Source: Desulfobulbus oligotrophicus (lineage in GTDB: Bacteria > Desulfobacterota > Desulfobulbia > Desulfobulbales > Desulfobulbaceae). Taken from it: a DNA stretch of 64,000 nt. The notes under the pieces were generated by a model. It was not told the origin of the DNA and did no database searches. It saw nothing but the letters and a program-made list of their open reading frames with translations. Of the stretch, positions 35,363-43,852 are shown in pieces. Made by a program: the position numbers and the translations under genes. The stretch's first letter is position 1. Each line of letters begins with the position of its first letter. The stretch is taken from contig NZ_CP054140.1 of assembly GCF_016446285.1 (NCBI RefSeq), forward strand, positions 2,027,501 through 2,091,500, written 5' to 3'.

Positions 35363-36854
35363 GTCGTCCTTGAAAAAGCCTTTTTTCATATTGCCGGGGC
35401 GATCGCTCCGGCACCCTTTTTTTGCCCATCGAAGCGGCACCAGAGGACCAAAAGCAATCCGGTAAAAAGAAGAAACAACCTTTCCCTCAACTTCTTGAGG
35501 ATAAGACGGATATTGTGCCCTGCTCCACAGAGCAGGGCATTGATTTTATCGCCCAACTCACCCAGCAGGTAATTGCGTCCAAGCTTGCCATCCGCCTTCA
35601 TATGGCCGATCACCGGCTCAACGGCGCTGCGTCTCTTGAGTTCCTTCTTCATCTGCGGTGTCATTCCCCGCCTGCGACCGGAGATCAACACCTGGGGTTC
35701 TTTGATCTTGTGACCACGGTAGCCCCGGTCGACAAAACTGCGTTGAACGGTGCAGCCGGTGATCCGCTGCACCTGCTCAATGGCCCTGCCCAGGGTGTGG
35801 CCATCATAGGGATTGCCAGGTTCAGCCAACATGCCCACCACGAAGTTGTCTCGATTGGTGGTGGCCACGCTCACCTTGACCCCGAACTCGTACTTCTTGT
35901 GTGCCTTGCCCTTGGCAATGCATTCGACTTCCGGTGCATGCAGGCTGTAGAGCTTGTTCTTGTCCTGTTTCTGCTGCGTCAACAACCGCTCAGCCAGGGC
36001 AAGCTCGGGAAGAAGCACTGGGCCAAGCGCCTGCTGCCCTTCGATCTTGCGCACAATGTCCCGATACACCCTGCCCAGATAGGTCTTCAGCCGTTTTACC
36101 TCCCGACGGGCTCTTCGGGTTTGGCGGGCGTGAAAATACCGGCCGGCCTTTAACAAGGCCTGACGTCCAAGACGGGAGTAACTCTGCCGAAGACGAATGC
36201 CCCAAACCGCAGCCAACTTGACCAGTCGTTCCCGACTGCGGTTGTACAATCGTGAATCGGTCGGAAACGCCACCGCCTTTTCCTGAACAGTCGTATCAAC
36301 AATCACTCGCTCCAAACTGGTCGGCGCAACCGCTCCGCTTGTCAACCCCGCCTTTATCGTGAGCTGCAGGATCAATTCCGATCCCTGCTCACCTATCCTC
36401 TTTCGCCAGCGACTCAACGAAGACGGATCGATCGGCAGTTCATGACAAAAGTACTCTTCCCCGCAGAAATATTGATGGTACGGGTTCTCCACCCACCGCC
36501 GTACCGTCTCTTCGTCTGACGTGTTGAACGCATGGCTCAGATAGGTCAGGCCTACGAGCAAACGAATCGGGAGCCCCGGCCGGCCTTCCTCAGAGTACAG
36601 CTTGCCAAACTCGCTTTCAAACACTCCCCAGTCGATCAGCCCACTCAGCCGGTACAACTCATGACGATGATTGAGAATGCTCTCCAAACGGTTGCGGAAC
36701 ATGTCCAACTGGGGGCTGGAAATCTGCTTCTTCGGCTGCATCGAAAATCACCAGAAATTGAAGGGGAAAAGTGCAATATCCTGCAATTTACAGTGCTATA
36801 TTTTTCAATTTTTATCCATATATTCCAACTCGTTGAGAGTTTTTCATGGCCGAC
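35363..36854 (-). mobile_element. IS5-family insertion sequence, apparently complete
   Basis: A 1492-base element carrying one transposase gene. Its ends match as an imperfect inverted repeat: GTCGTCCTTGAAAAA at the left and, inverted, GTCGGCCATGAAAAA at the right (13 of 15). It is flanked by a CAGCTA direct repeat at 35357-35362 and 36855-36860, taken as the target duplication. It lies inside the IS3 relic. The intact gene, matching ends and duplication suggest a relatively recent insertion. Confidence 0.78.
35386..36741 (-). CDS. IS5-family transposase
   Basis: The 451-residue protein has the N-terminal DUF772-type DNA-binding domain (LYSEEGRPGLPIRLLVGLTY, NPYHQYFCGEEYFCHELPID, then PSSLSRWRKRIGEQG). 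A DDE catalytic core follows: LERVIVDTTVQEKAVAFPTD holds the first Asp, SFVDRGYRGHKI the second, and AVEPVIGHMKADGKLGRNYL the Glu. The order and spacing match IS5-family transposases. The gene is uninterrupted. A hydrophobic C-terminal tail (LFLLFTGLLLVLWC) extends past the usual end. Confidence 0.92.
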   Translation of the reverse strand: MQPKKQISSPQLDMFRNRLESILNHRHELYRLSGLIDWGVFESEFGKLYSEEGRPGLPIRLLVGLTYLSHAFNTSDEETVRRWVENPYHQYFCGEEYFCHELPIDPSSLSRWRKRIGEQGSELILQLTIKAGLTSGAVAPTSLERVIVDTTVQEKAVAFPTDSRLYNRSRERLVKLAAVWGIRLRQSYSRLGRQALLKAGRYFHARQTRRARREVKRLKTYLGRVYRDIVRKIEGQQALGPVLLPELALAERLLTQQKQDKNKLYSLHAPEVECIAKGKAHKKYEFGVKVSVATTNRDNFVVGMLAEPGNPYDGHTLGRAIEQVQRITGCTVQRSFVDRGYRGHKIKEPQVLISGRRRGMTPQMKKELKRRSAVEPVIGHMKADGKLGRNYLLGELGDKINALLCGAGHNIRLILKKLRERLFLLFTGLLLVLWCRFDGQKKGAGAIAPAI

Positions 36855-37365
36855 CAGCTAAGCAATGAGGGCTTCATGAAAGCTGGCTGTATTCCTGGCG
36901 AAGCAAGGCTCATTATGCGCAAGATCGAAGCGGTGTGGAAGAATGACTTTTTGTTGAAAACGCTCGGCTCAAGCGCTAGCTGGCGGAGCAGGCCGAGGAG
37001 CTGGGTATCGTAAAAAATGCTGCAGCATACTTCACCAAAAGCCTGAAGTGAAGTACGCCTTTATGCATAACCATACAGACGAATTCAAGAGTATTTCCAT
37101 GAGTCGTGTGTTGGACATCTCTCGCAGCGGATTCTACCTCTGGCGGCAACGAGGAGAGTAGCCAACAAAACGACAGCAACAGTGCATAGCTCTTGACAAA
37201 CTGGTTGTTGATGCTTTTGTAGCTCGGAAAATGCGGGCAGGTTCGCCCAGGCTGATTCTTGACCTGCACGACCGGGGCCACGCTTATGATCGCAAAACAG
37301 TCGCAGCCGGCATGAAGCGGCAGAATCTGCGGGTAAGGCAACCACGAACTCGAACCACAGTCGAA

Positions 37366-37941
37366 TCAGCTCTTTAACCGAGGGGCAGAGACAACACCGC
37401 TGATCGCCGAAACCTCCTCAGTGGGGAAAAGTAAAATCAGCACGTCGCACCACAGTTTCAGAAAGTCCAAAGAAGGGGGAGACGCTATACCGCCGCGCAT
37501 TCTGGCTCCCTCCATGATGCAGACGATGAAATCCATGCGGGTAAGCAAGGTATCCTTGTCCTGTGCAGGGAAGTATTCCTTCAGCAGGCGCAAAAACGCT
37601 TCATGCAGGCGGGTGTTGCCGTTGCGAAGAATCTGCTGAATGTCCGGGTCTTTTTCAGCGCTCAGCCAGGCTTGGAAAAAGGCCCTGCGGAGATCACGGG
37701 GCAGGAGCATTTCAAAGGCCAATTCCCCGGCAAGGCTGCGAAGAAAGGCTTTTTGGGCATTTTCCGAGGGAACTTTTTTTCCCTCTCTGGTTATCCCTGT
37801 GGCAAGAGCGAGTAGACGTTTTTCTCTGTCTTGATAAAATTCATGAAGAAGAGAGGTCATGGGAAAATTTTTGTCGTGGTTTTGCGCGACAAGGGGAGCG
37901 GTAGCCGGTTTTTCGTTTTGTCTGGGATTTTTGACAATCAT
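37366..37941 (-). CDS. TetR-like C-terminal domain protein without DNA-binding domain, 3' end altered by IS3 relic
   Basis: The 191-residue product is mostly helical and resembles the ligand-binding half of TetR/AcrR regulators (AFFQAWLSAEKDPDIQQIL, LLTRMDFIVCIMEGARMRGG, LDFLKLWCDVLILLF). No N-terminal helix-turn-helix is present. The start overlaps the MFS gene stop by four bases (ATGA), so it is not merely truncated at the 5' side by a missed start. The stop codon and last few residues lie in DNA belonging to the IS3 relic, so the original C-terminus was probably lost. It is last in the efflux operon. A sensor or accessory role is possible; it may also be non-functional. Confidence 0.5.
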   Translation of the reverse strand: MIVKNPRQNEKPATAPLVAQNHDKNFPMTSLLHEFYQDREKRLLALATGITREGKKVPSENAQKAFLRSLAGELAFEMLLPRDLRRAFFQAWLSAEKDPDIQQILRNGNTRLHEAFLRLLKEYFPAQDKDTLLTRMDFIVCIMEGARMRGGIASPPSLDFLKLWCDVLILLFPTEEVSAISGVVSAPRLKS

Positions 37942-39554
37942 GGCTTACTCCTCTCAGTGTGTTCAGGTGTGGCGGGCAGGATATACCCGCTTGGCGTCAT
38001 GGGGTTGGGCGGGGAGTGCTTCATCAGCAGGATAAGCAGCAGCGCGCCGAACCCTGCCCAGAAGCAGAAGGTATACGCGTCGCGAAAGGCCAGAACGTAA
38101 GCTTCCCGACTGACAACACTGCTGATGGTGCTCAGACCGCCCGTAAGAGCTTCCCGGACTATTTCCCGCCCTGGATCGATATAGTGACTCAGCCATGCCG
38201 CGTGCATCGCTTCTCTTTTGGTGAGCAGGGTGGCAAGAACAGCCGAGGCAAAAGTCGGCCCTACAACGCGGGGTATCTGCACATAGGCGAGAACGCTGAC
38301 AATTTCTTTCGGGTTGCCGTTACCTACGGAAATGGCCATGACCGCGAGAAAGCCGAAAGACGTACCCAGCGAGAAACAGAAAACAATGGACAGAAAGTCT
38401 CTGGCCACCCATTCATGCGTGATGAAAGTGCCCATGAAACAGCCTACCATCATGCAGGCTACGGCGAAAGCCAGCACCAGCCGGGCCTCCATCCGGCGAA
38501 TAAGCCATACGCTGGCCGGTAGAAGAACAACTTGAGCGGCAACGATAATCCACAGAAACTGCCCGGATTGAATACCTTTTAAATGTCCTACCGTCCCCAA
38601 GAAATTGGGGATAAGGTAGGCACTGCCGAAGCTGACCAGGGAGTAGAATATCCCCAGGGTCATGGGTGCGATAACGTTTGCGTGGGCGACCACTCGCGGA
38701 TGGGCAAAAGGATTGGGAACCACCAGCTGCCACAGGAGGAAGACTCCGAACAGGAATATGCCCCCGCCGATCAGGCCGATGATAATCCAGGAGTCGAACC
38801 AGTTCAGTCTGTTTCCCTGGTCAAGTCCGGCGAAAACGAGGGTCAGTGCCGTACACATCAGGATGGCTCCGATTCTGTCCATGCCTTTGAAAGCCTCGGC
38901 ATTGAATTTTTGTTCCGGGATAGAGAACAGAACAAGCATCACAAGCAAGATGGAGCTCACCGCCGACTGCCAGTAAATGAACTGCCAGCCGAGGTTTTCC
39001 ACATAAAAATCCGCCATGGTCACGCCACTGTGCAGGCTGACGGTCAGTCGGGCGGTATAGAAGGCCACGGCGACGAGCCAGTATTTCGGGGCAAGGGAAC
39101 GGAAAATGGTGGTGAGCGTTGCGGGCACGAAGCAGCCCAGGGTGACGGCGGCAATACCGTTGAGCAGCAGCAGACTGCGTTGATCCTGCACCATGGGAAT
39201 GCAGATGCAGACGGCCGCGAAAATGAGGCCCGGCCAGAGCAGAACTTTGCGCGGCCCGAAAATGACAACGGCCATGGGGATAGCAGGGGCCACCATCAGT
39301 TGCAGGGCGTTGGCTACTGTGCTGAGAATGGACGCTTCATCTCCCCCGAGGCCCCATACACCCCGCAAATCCATAAGAGCCATGGAGAACAGGCGGGTGT
39401 GCCAGGAGGTCATCATGGTGCCGGTCAGCACGGCGATAACAGCAACAACAGGTCGGAGGGGAATATCACCCCGGAGGACGTTTTTCAGGCTTTCATAAAA
39501 AGTACGCTCCCTGGGGAGTGGCCCGTTGTGTTCTGCTGCCTGAAGAAGGCTCAT
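37938..39554 (-). CDS. MFS drug efflux transporter (DHA2/EmrB-like)
   Basis: The 538-residue inner-membrane protein has about 14 hydrophobic helices, from PVVAVIAVLTGTMMTSWHTR near the N-terminus to YTFCFWAGFGALLLILLMKH near the C-terminus. This fits the DHA2 family of proton antiporters that export drugs with an EmrA-type adaptor. The adaptor gene precedes it with a four-base overlap, and an outer-membrane factor gene lies before that. The set forms a complete tripartite pump across both membranes. The substrate is unknown. Confidence 0.88.
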   Translation of the reverse strand: MSLLQAAEHNGPLPRERTFYESLKNVLRGDIPLRPVVAVIAVLTGTMMTSWHTRLFSMALMDLRGVWGLGGDEASILSTVANALQLMVAPAIPMAVVIFGPRKVLLWPGLIFAAVCICIPMVQDQRSLLLLNGIAAVTLGCFVPATLTTIFRSLAPKYWLVAVAFYTARLTVSLHSGVTMADFYVENLGWQFIYWQSAVSSILLVMLVLFSIPEQKFNAEAFKGMDRIGAILMCTALTLVFAGLDQGNRLNWFDSWIIIGLIGGGIFLFGVFLLWQLVVPNPFAHPRVVAHANVIAPMTLGIFYSLVSFGSAYLIPNFLGTVGHLKGIQSGQFLWIIVAAQVVLLPASVWLIRRMEARLVLAFAVACMMVGCFMGTFITHEWVARDFLSIVFCFSLGTSFGFLAVMAISVGNGNPKEIVSVLAYVQIPRVVGPTFASAVLATLLTKREAMHAAWLSHYIDPGREIVREALTGGLSTISSVVSREAYVLAFRDAYTFCFWAGFGALLLILLMKHSPPNPMTPSGYILPATPEHTERSKP

Positions 39555-40687
39555 TGCGGGCCTCCGTTACCGGTGTCGACTTCGGTGGTGACAGACATAC
39601 CGACGCGCAGAGAGGTGGTAAGCTGCTGACCTTTCTTCAGGACTATACGGACGGGAATACGCTGAACCACCTTGGTGAAATTGCCGGTGGCGTTATCCGA
39701 GGGCAACAGGGAAAAGGTGCTGCCGCTGGCAGGAGATATTCTTTCCACTATGCCTTCCAGGGGGGCATCGGGAAAAGCGTCCACCCGGACAAGAACCGTC
39801 TGGCCTTCGGCCATACGAGAAAGCTGGGTTTCCTTGTAGTTGGCGATAATATACGGCTCAGCCTCGTGTACAAGAGCGGCAACCTGGGTTCCGGGGTTAA
39901 CGAGTGTGCCGACCTGGATTTTGCGTGAACTTACCTGACCGTCCACAGGGGCGATGATGCGGGTATAGGCAAGGTTGATCTTCGCGGTTTCCAGATCGGC
40001 CTGCGCTGCTGTAAGGGATGCCTGCCGCTGGGCTCTTTCGCCCTCAAGCACTTCAAGCTGTCGTTGGGCGTATGCCACGGCGGCCTTGTTGGCACGGTAG
40101 GCGGCCTGTGCTTCGTCCAGGGCTGTCTTGGCATTATCGAATTCCTGCCCGGTAACGGCACCTGTGCTGGAAAGAGCGCGGAAGCGGTCATAGTCGCGTT
40201 TGGCAAGATCCAGAGAGGAGGCGCTGCGATCCGCCTCGGCCCGAGCCTGATCAATGGCGGCCTGTTGCAACGCTACTTCGTTGTCAAGGTTCAAAAGCTG
40301 GGATTTGCTCCGTTCCAGTTCGGCCTCGGCTCGCATGGCGGTGGCGCGATATTCGTCATCTATCAGTTCCACAAGCAGATCGTTGGCTTTTACCCTTTGG
40401 AAGTCCGCAAAATTGACCGACTTCACATAGCCGCTGATCTGGGCGTCCACCAGCGTGACATCGCCCTGAATATAGGCATTGTTCGTATATTGGAACCTGG
40501 AAGACGCTTCAAAGAATTCCCAGCGGACGATCATCAGAAGAATCATGACGAGTGTAAGGGCAAGAACAGCCCAGGGGATAAGTTTGAACGAGGTCTTGAT
40601 TCGGAGAGCCGGGGCCGTGGAAGGCTGGGCACCGGGAGTCTGGGTACCGGAAGTCTGAGTATCAGGAGTTTGAGTATCGTGGTTCAT
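39551..40687 (-). CDS. HlyD/EmrA-type membrane fusion protein
   Basis: The 378-residue adaptor links the MFS pump to the outer-membrane channel. It has a Thr/Gln/Pro-rich cytoplasmic start, one membrane anchor (LIPWAVLALTLVMILLMIV), a barrel-sandwich half YIQGDVTLVDAQISGYVKSV, a long coiled-coil hairpin (ELERSKSQLLNLDNEVALQQ) and the second half-motif INLAYTRIIAPVDGQVSSRK. The C-terminal beta barrel includes GQTVLVRVDAFPD. This is the EmrA architecture. The N-terminus contains short TQT repeats (TPDTQTSGTQTPG). Confidence 0.92.
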   Translation of the reverse strand: MNHDTQTPDTQTSGTQTPGAQPSTAPALRIKTSFKLIPWAVLALTLVMILLMIVRWEFFEASSRFQYTNNAYIQGDVTLVDAQISGYVKSVNFADFQRVKANDLLVELIDDEYRATAMRAEAELERSKSQLLNLDNEVALQQAAIDQARAEADRSASSLDLAKRDYDRFRALSSTGAVTGQEFDNAKTALDEAQAAYRANKAAVAYAQRQLEVLEGERAQRQASLTAAQADLETAKINLAYTRIIAPVDGQVSSRKIQVGTLVNPGTQVAALVHEAEPYIIANYKETQLSRMAEGQTVLVRVDAFPDAPLEGIVERISPASGSTFSLLPSDNATGNFTKVVQRIPVRIVLKKGQQLTTSLRVGMSVTTEVDTGNGGPQ

Positions 40688-40744
40688 GGTTGTCTATCCT
40701 TTATAGTCTTATCCTGGATGGCCGGCATGGGCACACCGGGCGGG

Positions 40745-42172
40745 TTAGAAAGAGGTTGCAATACCTCCGCCAAGGGCCTTGATAAGAGACACATTCAGGC
40801 TGAAGGCGCGGGTTTCAATAGTAATGAAGGACTGCCGGGCTGCGATATAGGTATTTTCAGCGGTCAGTACTTCCAGATAGGTGGCGAGGCCGCCTTCATA
40901 CCGGGTTTTGGTCAGTGTATAGGCTTCGCGGGCTTTGTCTTCCGCCAGCGTGGCGTGTCCGGTCTGGTCGTTGACGGAGCGGATGCCTGTCAGGGCCGAA
41001 GCCACCTCCTGTAAAGCATTGGCAACTGTGGCATCGTAATTGGCCACAGCTTCGTCATATTCCGCCCTTGCGCCGAGGTGTTGGCCCTCAAGGCGCCCGC
41101 CCTGAAAGATGGGCAGGGTAAGCGAGGGACCGAAGGAGGCGATTTTCGAAGCCGGGTCGATAAAATCGGACATGCCGATGGACTGAAGGCCGAAAAGGGC
41201 GGTCAGATTGAAGCTGGGATAAAAGGCTGCCTTTGTTTCGCCCACCCGATAGGCGGCCGCTTCAGTCTGAAAACGGGAAGCCACGACATCCGGCCTGCGC
41301 CCCAAAAGGTCGGAGAGAATGGTTTTGGGCAGGCCCTGTATTTTCAGAGTGGGCCTTTCGGGCAGGTGAATATGCAGTCCGCGATCAGGGCCGGCTCCCA
41401 TGAGGGCTGCAATGGCGAATTGGGTCTGGCGTATATCTTCTTCAGACTGGATCACCTGGCTACGGGCCGTGGATTCGGTACTTTCGGCCTGCTCAAGAGC
41501 TGCTTTGGTTTCAAAACCCTGAGCATGGCGCAGTGAGACCAGGCGGGTGCTTTCTTCACGGATGGCAAGGGTTCGCAAGGCAAGTTCATGCAGGCGGTAC
41601 TGTCCCATCAATTCGGCATAAGAGGATGCGATGGAGGCTGTCAGGGTCAGCCGTGCCTGCGCTTCATCGGCTCTGGAAGCCTGTTCGCTGGAAAGGGCCG
41701 CTTCCAGGGCCTTGCGGTTACGTCCGAAGAAATCCAGCTCCCAGGCAAGGTCAAGGGTCGCTCTGGGGTTGGTGCTCCACCTTTCCATGCCTTCACCGCT
41801 AACGGTCTCCTGGTAGGAACGGGTCACATTGGCGTTGCCGCTGATCTGGGGGAGCAGGCTGGAGCCGCTCTGTCTGACGGTTGCTTCCGCAAGGCGGACG
41901 CGGGCGGCGGCAGCGGCCAGGGAAGGCGCCTGCGCCAGAGCTTCCTGCATGATGCTGTTCAGCTGGGGGTCGCCATACTGCTTCCACCAGGTGTCAGTGG
42001 GCCACTCGGAAGCAATAGCTTCAAAACTCCGGGAGAGTTCGTAACGATCCAGAGGCTTGGGTTCCAGCATGGGGCCGAGGTTGCTCATGCTTGTACAACC
42101 CGTCAGAGCGAGAGTGCAGGCAAGGCAGGAGGGCAGGAAAATTTTTCTGCAATGGGCAAATAATATGTTCAT
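40745..42172 (-). CDS. Outer-membrane efflux lipoprotein (NodT/OprM family)
   Basis: The 475-residue protein is the channel of the tripartite pump. It begins with a lipoprotein signal (SCLACTLALTGC) and contains two TolC-type helical hairpin repeats, one starting DTWWKQYGDPQLNSIMQEAL and the second with ILSDLLGRRPDVVASRFQTE and YPSFNLTALFGLQS. Both are typical of the NodT family. It is first in the minus-strand operon and diverges from a LysR-type regulator gene. The length is normal. Confidence 0.93.
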   Translation of the reverse strand: MNILFAHCRKIFLPSCLACTLALTGCTSMSNLGPMLEPKPLDRYELSRSFEAIASEWPTDTWWKQYGDPQLNSIMQEALAQAPSLAAAAARVRLAEATVRQSGSSLLPQISGNANVTRSYQETVSGEGMERWSTNPRATLDLAWELDFFGRNRKALEAALSSEQASRADEAQARLTLTASIASSYAELMGQYRLHELALRTLAIREESTRLVSLRHAQGFETKAALEQAESTESTARSQVIQSEEDIRQTQFAIAALMGAGPDRGLHIHLPERPTLKIQGLPKTILSDLLGRRPDVVASRFQTEAAAYRVGETKAAFYPSFNLTALFGLQSIGMSDFIDPASKIASFGPSLTLPIFQGGRLEGQHLGARAEYDEAVANYDATVANALQEVASALTGIRSVNDQTGHATLAEDKAREAYTLTKTRYEGGLATYLEVLTAENTYIAARQSFITIETRAFSLNVSLIKALGGGIATSF

Positions 42173-42220
42173 ATCACTTCCTCAATATGAGCCGGATTAT
42201 GGCGAGGTCTTGTGATATGA

Positions 42221-42247
42221 TTTACAGAACATCTTGGAATATGTAAA
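42221..42247. promoter_or_regulatory. Inverted repeat in the efflux/LysR divergent intergenic region
   Basis: TTTACA and TGTAAA are separated by 15 bases, which is the size of a LysR-type dyad. The site lies about 50 bases from both divergent starts, where a LysR protein would control the efflux operon and its own gene. Confidence 0.45.
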
Positions 42248-42296
42248 ATGAATAGACTGAAGAGAAATTATGCATAAAATGAATTAAGAGGGTTGC

Positions 42297-43235
42297 ATGG
42301 AGACCATTGCCTCAATACGCACCTTGGCGGGAAAGGATCTCAATTTACTGGTGGTGTTCCGCGCTGTGGCGGAAACCGGCTCAGTGACAAAGGCCGCGCA
42401 CCTCCTTTCCCTGAGCCAGCCCGCTGTGAGTCATGCCTTGCGCAGACTGCGGGAGTCCCTGGATGATCCGCTTTTTGTCCGCGGAAAAAGCGGACTTGTG
42501 CTTACTTCGCATGCTCAGACATTGATAGAACCGGTAAAGGATGTACTGGCCAGAGCGGATTCCATTTTTGCCCGGGCCAGTTTTGATCCGGCACGGGAAA
42601 ACCGTGTGTTCAGGCTGGCAGCTTCCGATTTTACCGCATCGACCATGTTTCCCCGCCTGTTTCAGAAGCTGAGGGCCGTTGCACCCGGTATCCGGTTGGA
42701 TGTCAGCAATGTACACCGGAACGTTTTTGATTTTCTGGAAGAAGGAAGCTTGGATCTATGTTTTATCATTAACAATGTTGCGCCGAAACGCTTTCGCTCT
42801 GTGGACCTTCTCAGCGATAAATTTGTGGGGGTTATGCATAAAAACCACCCCCTGGCATCGTCGGCGACACAGCCCCAGGGTATTTCCATGGAAGACTACC
42901 TCGCATATCCGCATGTTGAGGTCAGTATTAACGACAGCAGGGACAATCTGTTGCGTAAAAAACTCCATGAACTGGGATATGAACGGAATGTCAGAGCCTT
43001 TTTGGCCAACTTTGCCAGCGGCTTGGCAACCTTGGAAGGCACCGACCTGCTTATGACCATACCCCGGCGGCTGGGTGCATCCTTTATCAAGATGTTCGGT
43101 CTGGTGGCTTTTCCTTTACCCTTTGATCTGGAAAGCCATACCCACATCGTTATCTGGCACGAACGCACAGATAACGAACCTGGTCTGTCCTGGCTGCGCC
43201 AGCTCATCGTCATCAACAGTCAGTTTATTGATTAA
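42297..43235 (+). CDS. LysR-family transcriptional regulator
   Basis: The 312-residue protein has the N-terminal winged helix-turn-helix of the family (LNLLVVFRAVAETGSVTKAA, then LLSLSQPAVSHALRRLRESL, DDPLFVRG). A periplasmic-binding-like effector domain follows from about residue 95 (RVFRLAASDFTASTMFPRLF). It is divergent from a tripartite efflux operon across a 124-base gap that holds an inverted repeat. Control of the pump in response to a small molecule is likely. The effector is unknown. Confidence 0.93.
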   Translation: METIASIRTLAGKDLNLLVVFRAVAETGSVTKAAHLLSLSQPAVSHALRRLRESLDDPLFVRGKSGLVLTSHAQTLIEPVKDVLARADSIFARASFDPARENRVFRLAASDFTASTMFPRLFQKLRAVAPGIRLDVSNVHRNVFDFLEEGSLDLCFIINNVAPKRFRSVDLLSDKFVGVMHKNHPLASSATQPQGISMEDYLAYPHVEVSINDSRDNLLRKKLHELGYERNVRAFLANFASGLATLEGTDLLMTIPRRLGASFIKMFGLVAFPLPFDLESHTHIVIWHERTDNEPGLSWLRQLIVINSQFID

Positions 43236-43269
43236 AGCCTGACTGTTTACAGACCAGGGGCTCTCTTGC

Positions 43270-43540
43270 ACATGATCTGGTTTTTTCAACTTAATCACGC
43301 TGGTACCCGGCAGAGTCATGTTTTTCGCAGTTGGTCGTTTTGAGTTCCACGTAGGCCCGAGACTCCTTTTCAGGGCCGGAATAACTGTTGATGCCGTATG
43401 TATCGGGTTTGGAAAAATGCTGTCTGAACATCCATTCATGAAAAATGCTGTCCAAACAGGTGAAGCCACCTCTGTATCCGTTATCGGATACCCCCTTTGA
43501 ACAACTTGTTTTGAACTTTCTTGCGGGGACGGAAAGGGAT
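43270..43540 (-). pseudogene. Possible IS3 OrfA fragment
   Basis: Minus-strand sequence encodes KQVVQRGYPITD followed, after a frame change, by HEWMFRQHFSKPDTYG. This recalls the helix-turn-helix start of IS3-type OrfA proteins (KQVV..GY....VA..L..S...LY.W). Frame changes and stops follow. The match is short, so this is a tentative call; it does explain the 400-base gap after the LysR gene. Confidence 0.35.
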
Positions 43541-43541
43541 A

Positions 43542-43570
43542 ATTAGACAAAATGATTTATTTTGTCTAAT
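43542..43570. promoter_or_regulatory. Perfect 12-base inverted repeat upstream of the VbhA/Fic pair
   Basis: ATTAGACAAAAT and ATTTTGTCTAAT flank a five-base spacer. The site lies about 70-100 bases before the antitoxin start. It has no T tract, so it is more likely an operator than a terminator. Confidence 0.5.
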
Positions 43571-43596
43571 CAGTTGGTTATCTAAATGTAGGCGAA

Positions 43597-43628
43597 ATCT
43601 TCTTAAAAAGATGTTATATTAAGAAGAT
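43597..43628. promoter_or_regulatory. Second inverted repeat spanning the likely -10 region of the VbhA/Fic pair
   Basis: ATCTTCTTA and TAAGAAGAT form perfect nine-base arms around TTATAT, which would serve as a -10 element. The right arm ends just before the GGAGGG ribosome site. A repressor bound here would block both polymerase and ribosome access. Confidence 0.5.
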
Positions 43629-43642
43629 GGAGGGATATGCCG

Positions 43643-43852
43643 ATGACGAGAGAACAACAAATCAGCCATAATTTGAAGGCCGTGGAGAACGCCGTGGCCC
43701 AGCAAACGCTCGAAGGGTTGGAAGTTCCGCCGGATGTCGTCGCAGAGATGAAGCGAGCGGCCCGAGGCGAGCTTGAGATTGAGGAAGGTATCCGCATCAC
43801 AGTTCGCAGGTTTATGCATGGCAAAATACGAGGGCAAAGACCATTACCTTGA
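43643..43852 (+). CDS. VbhA-like antitoxin of a Fic toxin
   Basis: The 69-residue protein (ATG 43643, eight bases after GGAGGG; an ATG two codons upstream is too close) has the short helical VbhA layout: NAVAQQTLEGLEVPPDVVAE followed by MKRAARGELEIEEGI. The inhibitory helix of this family presents a Glu in the pattern (S/T)xxxE(G/N). Here the E-G is present in TLEG, but the residue four before Glu is Gln. It overlaps the fic gene by 35 bases, the normal antitoxin-toxin coupling. Confidence 0.82.
   Translation: MTREQQISHNLKAVENAVAQQTLEGLEVPPDVVAEMKRAARGELEIEEGIRITVRRFMHGKIRGQRPLP

Larger units (their letters stand above)
35257..37371 (+). mobile_element. IS3-family element relic, split by a nested IS5-type insertion
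   Basis: The left part (35257-35362) encodes the start of an IS3 OrfA: RQRYSQQYKTEALALAEKVG then VVTAA, behind a GGAGG site. The right part (36855-37371) continues it: after removing the nested element and one CAGCTA copy the frame reads AAKQ-stop-GLHESWLYSWRSKA. Further on are EQAEELGIVKNAAAYFTKSL and an OrfB start (KYAFMHNHTDEFKSISMSRV, LDISRSGFYLWRQRGE). It then breaks off after NLRVRQPRTRTTVES. Several in-frame stops show it was already decaying. The right border cuts into the tail of the TetR-like gene. Confidence 0.75.
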
